Origin: Nitrospirae bacterium JdFR-86
GTDB taxonomy: Bacteria > Nitrospirota > Thermodesulfovibrionia > Thermodesulfovibrionales > JdFR-86
Length of the DNA: 64,000 bases
Assembly (NCBI GenBank): GCA_002011815.1
Contig: MTOV01000015.1
Span: forward strand, 197,785 to 261,784
Reading direction: 5' to 3'
Shown piece after piece: positions 52,294 through 61,800 of the stretch. The first letter of the stretch is position 1. Every line of letters begins with the position of its first letter. Below the pieces are notes generated by a model. The model ran no database searches. It saw nothing but the letters and a program-made list of their open reading frames with translations, and was not told where the DNA came from. A program made the translations under genes and the position numbers.

Positions 52294-54140
52294 GTAATAC
52301 ATTGCTATGCATATGTGAAGGCGCTCCACAGCCTAACATTGTATTCGATAAAACTATTCATTTATCTCATCTTGGTACTAATGCGAATATTCGGCTTGGA
52401 ATAGAAGACTATTACAATAATCTTGCAGGTAAACTTGATGATATATCTAAAGACCTTTTGAGAATTGCAGCATATATTTATGTAGCAGATACATCAGTGA
52501 GCAGGGGGGGTGATGCAGATATTTGGGGGAAAAATTGGCGGAGACAATTTCACTTAGCTATTCCTGTGTTGCTACCAGATATTTGGAACGATTCGACAGT
52601 TAAAGACCTATTGAAAAGTGTAGTTGATTTTTTAACTGAAGACTCTTTTGAATTCACTTTTACACAATGGCAGGATCCAATACGACAAACATTTCTAAAT
52701 TTATTTAAAACACCTAATGAAGGAATTGGAGCTGATTCAGTTGTTTTATTTTCTGGAGGATTAGATTCATTATATGCTGTTGGTAAGCTTACCGTTACTG
52801 AAAAAAGAAGGCCTCTCCTAATAAGTCATCTAAGTACCAATAAAGTAGTATCTCGACAGCGTTCTATTATTCAGGCAATCAAGAACCATCATAAGTCTAG
52901 TACTGACTGGTCTTTTCCTCATTGGGCAGTACGTATTAGTCGTATGAGAAGTGAGGGGAAAGAAAGAACTCAAAGAAGTCGCTCATTCCTTTATGCAACA
53001 CTTGGGGTTACAGCGGCTCATGCTTTAAATGTTTCCGATGTATTTCTTAGTGATAATGGTATTGTAAGTATTAATCTTCCGCCTTCTTCTCAAACTGTTG
53101 GGGCTATGGCTTCGAGAACTACCCACCCAAAATTTATATCAAATTTTAACACTCTAATGGAAAAAATAGGCTTACCAAAGGTGAAGAATAGCCTATTGCA
53201 TTTAACAAAGGCTGAGGTTGTAAGCGGCTTACGTAACATTGGGTTTGATAATCTTATTCCATTAACTGTATCCTGTGCACGAATACATGGTATGTCGAAA
53301 TTCCAACCGCATTGTGGTACTTGTACACAATGTCTTGATAGACGATTTGCCACTATTTATGCAAATTTAGAAGCTCAAGACCCTCCGGAACAATATGTAA
53401 AGGATATTTTCAAAGATTCTATAGATACTCTATATGACAGAATGCATGCTGAAAATTTAATCCGTCATTGCATCAATTTGCGAACCTTGTCTATTGAATC
53501 TTTTCTTGAGATATTTCCAATGGTGTGGGATTGTGTGGATTTATTTGATAATCCAGAAGAAAAAATTCAAGAGCTTTATGATCTTCATCAACGTTATTCA
53601 GAACAGGTCTTACAGGCAATTAAAATAAAGCAAGGTGAGCTTTTTAATGATTTTGTGAGTGGGATAATATCAAGGGAGAGCATATTAGGTCTTATTGGGA
53701 GCGGTGACCACCTGAAAACATCTATTGATAGAATCGCTACAGAGCTGGGTGATTTGTTTGCAAGAAGACTCCCGATTGTCTTCCAGACAAAGAAACCAGC
53801 AAGAGAAAGAGATGTTCAAGATGCAGCACAGGCACTTTTATCTGAGTTTAGCGAAAATATTCAACGTGAAGCTCCACAAGTCAGCTATAGTGTTGTAAAC
53901 AGACGACCTGACTTTTCAAAAGATAGATCTCAACTATTTATCGAAATGAAGTTAGTTAAAGCTAAAAAAGATGTTAGCAAAGTGATAGATGAAATATCTG
54001 CTGATATAAGACCATACTTAGATCATAGTAGAGGTATTCTTTTTTGTATCTACGATACTGACCGCAATATTGTTGATGATGATAAGTTTAAAGAACCATT
54101 TAAGAATGACACGAATGTGTTTATAAAAATAATAAGATGA
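52290..54140 (+). CDS. QueC-like PP-loop protein with C-terminal PD-(D/E)XK nuclease-like motif
   Basis: PP-loop VVLFSGGLDSLYAVGKL; QueC-like zinc motif SCARIHGMSKFQPHCGTCTQCLDRR; C-terminal RRPDFSKDRSQLFIEMK (D-x10-E-x-K). Confidence 0.8.
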   Translation: MSNTLLCICEGAPQPNIVFDKTIHLSHLGTNANIRLGIEDYYNNLAGKLDDISKDLLRIAAYIYVADTSVSRGGDADIWGKNWRRQFHLAIPVLLPDIWNDSTVKDLLKSVVDFLTEDSFEFTFTQWQDPIRQTFLNLFKTPNEGIGADSVVLFSGGLDSLYAVGKLTVTEKRRPLLISHLSTNKVVSRQRSIIQAIKNHHKSSTDWSFPHWAVRISRMRSEGKERTQRSRSFLYATLGVTAAHALNVSDVFLSDNGIVSINLPPSSQTVGAMASRTTHPKFISNFNTLMEKIGLPKVKNSLLHLTKAEVVSGLRNIGFDNLIPLTVSCARIHGMSKFQPHCGTCTQCLDRRFATIYANLEAQDPPEQYVKDIFKDSIDTLYDRMHAENLIRHCINLRTLSIESFLEIFPMVWDCVDLFDNPEEKIQELYDLHQRYSEQVLQAIKIKQGELFNDFVSGIISRESILGLIGSGDHLKTSIDRIATELGDLFARRLPIVFQTKKPARERDVQDAAQALLSEFSENIQREAPQVSYSVVNRRPDFSKDRSQLFIEMKLVKAKKDVSKVIDEISADIRPYLDHSRGILFCIYDTDRNIVDDDKFKEPFKNDTNVFIKIIR

Positions 54141-54327
54141 ATTTCTAACATATAATTTGATTAGGCTTCGGTGAAGACTTCCCATGCAAAAATTTAAAGC
54201 CTCTATTATCCGTACATTAAGCCTCTTAGAAGATGGATACTTTGAAAGGCAAAAAACACTCTTCTCCTATCCCCCAATAAAATCCTAAACAAATCCAAAT
54301 ACTCAAAATCCTGTAACCCCTCATCGA

Positions 54328-54597
54328 CTATGGATACCGTCTGTAAGCTTCTTTGCGATGTCGTATGTGATAGACCGTTACCGTTTTATTTTGCACATCA
54401 ACCTGATAAATTACCCGGTATTCCCCAATGCGAATACGGTAGCTCAGTTCAGAGCCTTGAAGTTTTCTGCATTGAGCAGGAAAGGGGTTTTCTGAAAGGG
54501 CTTCTATCGCAGTCAGGATTTGCGGTATATGTTGACGGTCAAGTTTTTTGAGGTCGCGTTCAGCCGATGTTTTCCAGAGAAGATTAAATGATACCAT
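54328..54597 (-). CDS. RelE/ParE-family toxin
   Basis: NLLWKTSAERDLKKLDRQHIPQILTAIEALSENPFPAQCRKLQGSELSYRIRIGEYRVIYQVD...YHIRHRKEAYRR. Confidence 0.92.
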   Translation of the reverse strand: MVSFNLLWKTSAERDLKKLDRQHIPQILTAIEALSENPFPAQCRKLQGSELSYRIRIGEYRVIYQVDVQNKTVTVYHIRHRKEAYRRYP

Positions 54598-54775
54598 CTG
54601 CCTGGAGTTTCTTTTTTAACTCGTCAAGGCTGATGGTTGGCTCGTCTTTACGTTCAGCTATAACGGCGAGGTCGTGTAGGTCTTCGAGAAGTTCTTCATA
54701 TTCGTCAAGTGGCAGGACTACGGCAATTTTTTTGCCAGAATCATCTATCATATATCTTTCATGTAATTTCTCCAT
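54584..54775 (-). CDS. Phd/YefM-like antitoxin
   Basis: Small acidic protein, KIAVVLPLDEYEELLEDLHDLAVIAERKDEPTISLDELKKKL; overlaps toxin start by 14 bp. Confidence 0.85.
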   Translation of the reverse strand: MEKLHERYMIDDSGKKIAVVLPLDEYEELLEDLHDLAVIAERKDEPTISLDELKKKLQADGII

Positions 54776-54851
54776 TGCATTCCTCCTGATTTCTGTAGCT
54801 TATTTTATCACATATAGTAATTCACGGAAAAGAAATGTACTAGGCAGCCCC

Positions 54852-56375
54852 TTATCTTCCCGCAAGTTTATTAAGTGCGTTTATATACGCCTTTGCTGCT
54901 GCTACTATTATGTCTGTGTCGGCTCCGTGTCCCCTGACGGTTCTCCCGCCTTCTTCAAGCGCAACTGTCACTTCTCCGAGTGCATCAGTGCCGCCTGTGA
55001 TGCTTTTTACGTCGAATTTCAAAAGACTGCTCTTTGTGCCTGTAAGTGCTGAAATCGCCTTGTATGTTGCATCCACAGGACCGTCACCGTGCTCTGTCAT
55101 CTCGACTTCTTTCCCCTCGATTTTCAGTTTCACAGATGCAGTGGGTTTCTGATTCAGACCGCTTGTTATGCTGAGGCCAACAAGGCTATAGACTTCAGGA
55201 GTCTTCTCTATCTCTTCAGAGATAAGAGCCTCGATGTCCTCGTCAAAGATGTCCTTTTTCTGGTCTGCAAGGTGCTTGAATTTCTGGAATGCGCTTTCTA
55301 TTTCCTCCGGGGTCAGTTCATATCCCAGTTCTTTAAGCCTTGTCTTAAACGCATGTCTTCCTGAGTGTTTTCCAAGCACAAGTCTGGTGCTGCTTAATCC
55401 GATGCTTTCAGGGCGGATTATCTCGTAAGTGGTTTTTTCTTTCAGAAGTCCGTCCTGATGGATTCCTGCCTCATGGGCAAAGGCATTTGCCCCGACTATG
55501 GCTTTGTTAGGCTGCACAGGAATGCCTGTTATCTTTGTGACGAGCCTGCTTGAACGGATAATCTCTTCTGTGTTTATCGTGGTGTCAGCGCGGAAGAAGT
55601 CCCTGCGGGTTCTTAATGCCATTACGACTTCTTCAAGCGAGCAGTTGCCTGCGCGCTCGCCTATGCCGTTGATGGTGCATTCCACCTGTCCGGCACCGTT
55701 AAAGACTGCTGAGAGGGAGTTTGCAACAGCCAGTCCAAGGTCGTTATGGCAATGGACTGAAATCACCGCCTTGTCGATGTTTTTAACTTTTTCTTTTATT
55801 GTTTTTATCAGTTTTCCGAACTCTTCAGGAGTGGTATAGCCCACAGTGTCAGGTATATTCACCGTGGATGCGCCTGCCTCGATGACAGCCTCGATGACCT
55901 CTGTAAGGTATACCGGGTCTGTTCTGGTGGCATCCATTGGAGAAAATTCCACGTCATCCACAAAGCTCTTTGCAAGCTTTACCATCTCGACGGATCTTTT
56001 AAGCGCTTCTTCTCTGCTTACCCTGAACTGGTATTTTAGGTGTATATCGGATGTGGAATGGAATGTATGTATCCGTTTTTTAGGGACGTCTTTTAATGCC
56101 TCCCATGCCTTTTTGATGTCTTCTTCTTTGGCTCTTGCGAGGCTGCATATAACAGGTCCTTCGACTTCAGCGCCGATTCTTCTGATTGCCTCAAAATCTC
56201 CGGGTGAGCTTATGGCAAAGCCTGCCTCTATTATGTCAACGCCCAGGCGGGCGAGTTGTTTTGCAACCTGAAGCTTTTCATCCACAGTCATAGACGCACC
56301 CGGGGATTGCTCACCGTCCCTCAGGGTGGTATCGAATATCCTTATTGTCCTGACTTCTGCCTCAGATGCCGACAT
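54852..56375 (-). CDS. leuA: 2-isopropylmalate synthase
   Basis: [68 protein letters not shown]-terminal regulatory domain. AAGGAGGG RBS supports start at 56375. Confidence 0.93.
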   Translation of the reverse strand: MSASEAEVRTIRIFDTTLRDGEQSPGASMTVDEKLQVAKQLARLGVDIIEAGFAISSPGDFEAIRRIGAEVEGPVICSLARAKEEDIKKAWEALKDVPKKRIHTFHSTSDIHLKYQFRVSREEALKRSVEMVKLAKSFVDDVEFSPMDATRTDPVYLTEVIEAVIEAGASTVNIPDTVGYTTPEEFGKLIKTIKEKVKNIDKAVISVHCHNDLGLAVANSLSAVFNGAGQVECTINGIGERAGNCSLEEVVMALRTRRDFFRADTTINTEEIIRSSRLVTKITGIPVQPNKAIVGANAFAHEAGIHQDGLLKEKTTYEIIRPESIGLSSTRLVLGKHSGRHAFKTRLKELGYELTPEEIESAFQKFKHLADQKKDIFDEDIEALISEEIEKTPEVYSLVGLSITSGLNQKPTASVKLKIEGKEVEMTEHGDGPVDATYKAISALTGTKSSLLKFDVKSITGGTDALGEVTVALEEGGRTVRGHGADTDIIVAAAKAYINALNKLAGR

Positions 56376-56413
56376 AATACCCTCCTTTTTATACCACAAT
56401 TTCCACGCCAAAA

Positions 56414-56442
56414 AAAAGCCACGGGGTTTTTCCGTGGCTTTT
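56414..56442 (-). terminator. Intrinsic terminator hairpin in leuA leader
   Basis: Minus strand AAAAAGCCACGG-AAAAACC-CCGTGGCTTTTTTTT, located between the structured leader and leuA start. Confidence 0.8.
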
Positions 56443-56460
56443 TCTGTGCTTTTTTGTTTG

Positions 56461-56549
56461 TGTCCGACTAACGGTTAGTGCGCAGACTCCACAGCCACGG
56501 CCCCCAGGTGCCCGGCTGTCCTGCTAAGTCGCTCTGCCGTTGTCGGATA
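56461..56549 (-). ncRNA. Candidate structured 5' leader RNA of leuA (attenuator/riboswitch-like)
   Basis: 11-bp long-range stem (56463-56474 with 56537-56547, one bulge), inner stem ACAGCC/GGCTGT (56491-56496 with 56514-56519). Confidence 0.6.
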
Positions 56550-56560
56550 AAACATAGTCT

Positions 56561-56591
56561 ATTATATACATTGATTTGCTTTTTGTGTCAA
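56561..56591 (-). promoter_or_regulatory. Sigma70-like promoter for leuA leader
   Basis: Minus strand TTGACA (56591-56586) and TATATAAT (-10 region, 56568-56561) with 17-19 bp spacing. Confidence 0.65.
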
Positions 56592-57313
56592 GAGACGTTC
56601 CGGGGGCGAATTTCCTTTGCCCGCTTGAAATATATATATGCGTTTTCTGCTATCCCGCCTATGAGGTAGAGCATTGCAAACGTGAACAATGCAGTCTCAG
56701 GATGCATTATCACAAAAACGAATATTATGACGAGTGCAACGAGAATCCAGAATGGTTTTCTCCTGCTGAGGTCAAGCTCTTTTGCACTGTGAAACCTGAG
56801 TGTGCTGACCATGAGAATAGAAATCAAAAACGTTGTAAATAGGATAAGCAGGCTTTTTTGGGGATTCCATCCGACTTCAGTGTAGAAGAGCACCATGGTT
56901 GCCGCCACGAATGCCGCACCTGGTATCGGCATGCCTGTAAAGGATTTTTTCTCGGTAGAGCCCATCTGTATGTTGTACCTTGCAAGTCTTAATGCCCCGC
57001 ATGCAACGAACAGGAATACTGCTGCCCATCCGACCCTTCCGAAGGGCATTAAAGACCACTTAAAGAGCAGTGCCGCAGGGGCAACGCCGAAGGCGATTAC
57101 GTCAGACAGGGAATCAAGCTCTATGCCGAACCTTGTTGTGCTGTGTGTAAGGCGTGCCACCCAGCCGTCAAGACCGTCAAAGACCGCTGCTATAAGTATT
57201 GCCCATGCAGAATGCACATAGTTGCCTTCTAGAACTGCGATTATTGCATAAAAACCGGCGAACATTCCGCAGAGTGTAAGACTGTTCGGAAGTATGTATA
57301 TACCTTTTCTCAT
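56588..57313 (-). CDS. pssA: CDP-diacylglycerol-serine O-phosphatidyltransferase
   Basis: LPNSLTLCGMFAGFYAI; AAVFDGLDGWVARLTHSTTRFGIELDSLSDVIAFGVAPA (CDP-alcohol phosphotransferase motif). Confidence 0.93.
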   Translation of the reverse strand: MRKGIYILPNSLTLCGMFAGFYAIIAVLEGNYVHSAWAILIAAVFDGLDGWVARLTHSTTRFGIELDSLSDVIAFGVAPAALLFKWSLMPFGRVGWAAVFLFVACGALRLARYNIQMGSTEKKSFTGMPIPGAAFVAATMVLFYTEVGWNPQKSLLILFTTFLISILMVSTLRFHSAKELDLSRRKPFWILVALVIIFVFVIMHPETALFTFAMLYLIGGIAENAYIYFKRAKEIRPRNVS

Positions 57314-57322
57314 AAACTAAAA

Positions 57323-57946
57323 TTACAGGCTTGCAAGGACTGTCTCCCCTGCCCTTACTTTTTCATTCAATTTCACCTTGACCTGAACGTTTTCAGGCAG
57401 GTACACATCGAGTCTTGAACTGAATTTAATCATACCGAATCTATCTCCGCGTTTCAGGCGACTGCCCGGCTCTACCTTACATACTACTCTTCTTGCCAGA
57501 AACCCTGCAACCTGTCTTACGAGCACCGAGACTTCTCCGCATCTGATTAGCATGGCTGTGTTTTCGTTCTTAAGGGATGCATCGTCCTGATATGCGGCTT
57601 TAAAACTACCAGGGGTGTGTTTTACCTCCACTACCTCGCCGTTACATGGCGAGCGGTTTACGTGAACGTCAAAAGGCGACATGAATATGCTTATCATCAG
57701 GGCGTTGGATTTCAGGTATTCGCCTTCATAAATAGGCTTGATTGCAATCACCCTTCCGTCTGCAGGGCAGAGGAAGCCCTCGGTCTCAGGCGGTTGTCTT
57801 TCCGGGTCTCTGAAAAAATAGACCATGAACAGAGTGCCGCATAACGGCAGTAGTGCTATCCAGAGTCCGAATATAAAATATGCAAGCACTGTCAGAGCAG
57901 AAAATGTCCCTATAAAGGGGTAGCCTTCAGAGGCGATTTTAATCAT
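57323..57946 (-). CDS. psd: Phosphatidylserine decarboxylase
   Basis: YFFRDPERQPPETEGFLCPADGRV; short form with RFGMIKFSSRLDVYLP. Confidence 0.93.
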   Translation of the reverse strand: MIKIASEGYPFIGTFSALTVLAYFIFGLWIALLPLCGTLFMVYFFRDPERQPPETEGFLCPADGRVIAIKPIYEGEYLKSNALMISIFMSPFDVHVNRSPCNGEVVEVKHTPGSFKAAYQDDASLKNENTAMLIRCGEVSVLVRQVAGFLARRVVCKVEPGSRLKRGDRFGMIKFSSRLDVYLPENVQVKVKLNEKVRAGETVLASL

Positions 57947-57952
57947 AAAAGC

Positions 57953-58981
<1,029 letters not shown>

Positions 58982-59086
58982 CTAATAATTAAGGATAGAG
59001 CTATTATATTATAAAAAACGTGATTTTTCACTAAATGCTTCTTTTTATTATCAAACCGGCAAAGTTGTGTTAAAATCATAGGCACT

Positions 59087-60052
59087 ATGAAGAAATACAG
59101 ACCGTTGTCTCTTACGAGGATAAAGACCTATCCGCTTTCCAACAGAAAGAGCAAAGTAAAAAAAGACTCTCTGGCGGCGATTTATAAGAAAGGAGATTCT
59201 CTTAAGAATTTTGTAAAGGGTTTGCCTGATATACTGGCTGCCAGGGACTTTAAGGCTATTGTCAAGGCGGTAGCTACGGCGAGGGCGAACAAAAGACCTG
59301 TTGTGCTTGGTATGGGTGCTCATCCGATAAAAGTAGGGCTTTCCCCTGTCATCATAGACCTTATGGAAAAAGGGATTATAACTGCAGTGGCTACAAACGG
59401 TGCTTCCATCATACATGACTTTGAGCTTTCTTTTGTAGGCAGGACGTCTGAAGACGTTGCAGAGCAGCTCTGCAGCGGCAAGTTCGGCATGGCAAAAGAG
59501 ACAGGAAACTATCTTAATGCTGCAATAAAAAAAGGCGTAAGAAAGGGGCTTGGCATCGGGCAGAGCATTGGTGAGTTCATACACAACAGCAATTTCAAAT
59601 ACAAGGATTTAAGCATTTTTGCAGCAGGCTACAGGCTTGGTCTTCCCATGAGCGTGCATATCGCCCTTGGTGCGGATATAATACACATGCATCCTCAGGC
59701 AGACGGCTCGGCTATAGGCGAAGGCAGTATAAGAGACTTCAGGCTTTTTGCCTCAGTGGTCTCTGACCTTGAAGGCGGGGTGTATATCAATCTGGGGTCT
59801 GCTGTCATAATGCCTGAGGTGTTTTTAAAGGCACTTACAGTTGCACGAAACCTTGGAAACAAGGTCGAGGACATCACCACTGTAAACATGGACTTTATAC
59901 AGCATTACAGGGCTAAAGAGAATGTTCTCAGGAGACCGACGTTGATGAAGGGCGCTTCATATGCAATCACAGGGCATCATGAAATAATGTTTCCGCTTCT
60001 GGCAGCAACTGTAATAGAGGAGATGGAGACCGATGGACGTCATAATAGATGA
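59087..60052 (+). CDS. Conserved hypothetical protein, deoxyhypusine synthase-like
   Basis: PVVLGMGAHPIKVGLSPVIIDLMEKGIITAVATNGASIIHDFE resembles the DHS-like fold family. Confidence 0.5.
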   Translation: MKKYRPLSLTRIKTYPLSNRKSKVKKDSLAAIYKKGDSLKNFVKGLPDILAARDFKAIVKAVATARANKRPVVLGMGAHPIKVGLSPVIIDLMEKGIITAVATNGASIIHDFELSFVGRTSEDVAEQLCSGKFGMAKETGNYLNAAIKKGVRKGLGIGQSIGEFIHNSNFKYKDLSIFAAGYRLGLPMSVHIALGADIIHMHPQADGSAIGEGSIRDFRLFASVVSDLEGGVYINLGSAVIMPEVFLKALTVARNLGNKVEDITTVNMDFIQHYRAKENVLRRPTLMKGASYAITGHHEIMFPLLAATVIEEMETDGRHNR

Positions 60053-60224
60053 GGAACTCTGCATCGGCTGCGGGACATGCGAGGAGATATGTCCTGCAGT
60101 GTTTCATCTGAATGAAGACGAGGGGAAAGCAGAGGTAATAGACCCTGAAGCCTGCGAGTTCGTAGGTTGCTGTGAGGCTGCAGAGGAAAACTGTCCTGTC
60201 GAGGCGATATCGCTTAAAGAATGA
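60033..60224 (+). CDS. Ferredoxin (4Fe-4S)
   Basis: MDVIIDEELCIGCGTCEEICPAVFHL... CEFVGCCEAAEENCPVEAI. Confidence 0.9.
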   Translation: MDVIIDEELCIGCGTCEEICPAVFHLNEDEGKAEVIDPEACEFVGCCEAAEENCPVEAISLKE

Positions 60225-60241
60225 AAAAAAGGGGAGGGAAG

Positions 60242-60904
60242 ATGGACATAGGGGAGATTCTCACTGAAGGCGGCAGTGTCTTGAGAAAAAACCAGATTCT
60301 AATGCTGCCTACAATAATTTCAATATTTGTTGCCTTTTCTCTTTTTCTTTTGGTTATACAGACGGCTGGCATGGAGGCAGGAGCTGGTTTTATGAAGGCT
60401 GCAGGTATTGTAATCAATCTTTTTGCTCACGGTGTGACTCTGGCGATGGCTAAAGAGGCACTACAGACAGGCACTACCTCATTAGGCACAGGAGTGCATA
60501 CTGCAGTCAGGTATTTCGCGTCCTTTCTGATAGCCTCCATTATCATGGGGATTATTATAAGCATAGGCACGATGCTTTTTGTTATTCCCGGATTCATAGC
60601 GGCTTTCTTTTTGCTGTTCACCTTTTCTTCGATTGTGGTTGACGATATAGGTCCTGTAAAGGCTATAGCAAGGAGCTTCAGTGTCGTTAGGTTGAACCTG
60701 AAGAGTTCCCTGTTGTTATTCGTCATTGTAGTGGCAACAGGTTTTCTGTTCTGGGTAGTAAATATGTTTGTTAGTATTATTCCTGTGCTCGGGCAGCTTA
60801 TTGGGATTGTCCTTGCTGGAGTATTCGGCGCATATATTTCCCTAGTGATTGTAAGGGCATACATGACCCTTACTGAAAAACAAGCCCGAACTCTGAGAAT
60901 ATAA
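60242..60904 (+). CDS. Multi-TM membrane protein (DUF975-like/YciC-like)
   Basis: Six hydrophobic segments; VDDIGPVKAIARSFSVVRLNLKSSLLLF. Family guess only. Confidence 0.55.
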   Translation: MDIGEILTEGGSVLRKNQILMLPTIISIFVAFSLFLLVIQTAGMEAGAGFMKAAGIVINLFAHGVTLAMAKEALQTGTTSLGTGVHTAVRYFASFLIASIIMGIIISIGTMLFVIPGFIAAFFLLFTFSSIVVDDIGPVKAIARSFSVVRLNLKSSLLLFVIVVATGFLFWVVNMFVSIIPVLGQLIGIVLAGVFGAYISLVIVRAYMTLTEKQARTLRI

Positions 60905-60910
60905 AAAGTC

Positions 60911-61786
60911 TTATATCAATTTGTGGTCTTTTAGTATCTTTTTCAGTTTCTTTCTGTTTGCATCGGACATTTCACAGAGTGGCAGTCGGAATTCTTCTCT
61001 AATTTTTCCCATGAGTGCGAGTGCTGTTTTTACGGGTATCGGGTTGGTCTCGATGAACATGGCGTAATTCAAGGGCTCGAGTTTGTAATGAATCTCTCTT
61101 GCTTTTTGTATATCGCCTGCCTTCCATGCTTCCCACATGGCGGCTGACTCCCGCGGAGCTATGTTTGCAGTGACTGATATTGTTCCTCTGCCTCCAAGGG
61201 CATACATCGGGAATGTAGTGAAGTCGTCTCCTGAAAGCACTGTAATTCTGTCACCGCAAAGCCGTATAAGTTCACTTGTCTGTTTCATATCGCCTGTGGC
61301 TTCTTTTATGCCTACGATGTTTTTAATCTCTGCAAGTCTTGCCACTGTAGACGGCAGGATGTTTACGCCTGTTCTGCCCGGAACGTTATAGAGTATAAGA
61401 GGCATGTCTTTTACGGCTTCTGCGATTTTTTTATAGTGCTGATACAGTCCTTCCTGTGTGGGTTTGTTGTAGTAGGGTGCCACAAGCAGTGCGGCGTCCG
61501 CACCGAGCTGTTTTGCCTTCTTTGTAATCATTATGGCTTCGTCTGTGGAGTTTGCGCCTGTGCCTGCAATGACCGGAATACGCCCGTTCACCACATCGAC
61601 GGTTATCTCAATAACCCTGTAGTGTTCTTCGTAATCCAGTGTTGCGGACTCACCAGTAGTGCCGCAGGGGACAATTGCGTGCGTGCCTTCTTTTATATGC
61701 CATTCTATGAGTTTTGAGAGCGCTTTTTCATCCACTTTGCCTTTCTTAAATGGTGTGACTATCGGAACCATCGAACCCTCAAACAT
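60911..61786 (-). CDS. dapA: 4-hydroxy-tetrahydrodipicolinate synthase
   Basis: GSMVPIVTPFKKGKVDEKAL; VPCGTTGESATL; YNVPGRTGVNI; GIKEATGDM. Confidence 0.96.
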   Translation of the reverse strand: MFEGSMVPIVTPFKKGKVDEKALSKLIEWHIKEGTHAIVPCGTTGESATLDYEEHYRVIEITVDVVNGRIPVIAGTGANSTDEAIMITKKAKQLGADAALLVAPYYNKPTQEGLYQHYKKIAEAVKDMPLILYNVPGRTGVNILPSTVARLAEIKNIVGIKEATGDMKQTSELIRLCGDRITVLSGDDFTTFPMYALGGRGTISVTANIAPRESAAMWEAWKAGDIQKAREIHYKLEPLNYAMFIETNPIPVKTALALMGKIREEFRLPLCEMSDANRKKLKKILKDHKLI

Positions 61787-61800
61787 ACCGTCCTCCTGAA

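Noticed and set aside
52290-54140. Housekeeping QueC for queuosine biosynthesis
   Set aside because: Much longer than QueC, divergent N-terminus, nuclease-like C-terminus, unrelated partner gene, and no queD/queE/queF in the vicinity.
54184-54288. Short ORF (MQKFKASIIRTLSLLEDGYFERQKTLFSYPPIKS) downstream of the QueC-like gene
   Set aside because: Only 34 codons, no recognised family, no clear RBS; may be a gene remnant but cannot be supported.
54588-55052. Plus-strand ORF of 154 aa opposite the antitoxin and leuA end
   Set aside because: Antisense to well-supported antitoxin and leuA coding regions; no domain signature.
56461-56549. tRNA gene in the pssA-leuA gap
   Set aside because: Size and terminal pairing are tRNA-like, but no GGTTCRA T-loop, D-loop or anticodon-arm pattern could be fitted on either strand.
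56475-56556. 26-codon ORF in the leuA leader (MFYPTTAERLSRTAGHLGAVAVESAH)
   Set aside because: The ATG lies at the expected transcription start with no ribosome-binding site, and there is no leucine-codon run, so a classical leader-peptide attenuator is not supported.
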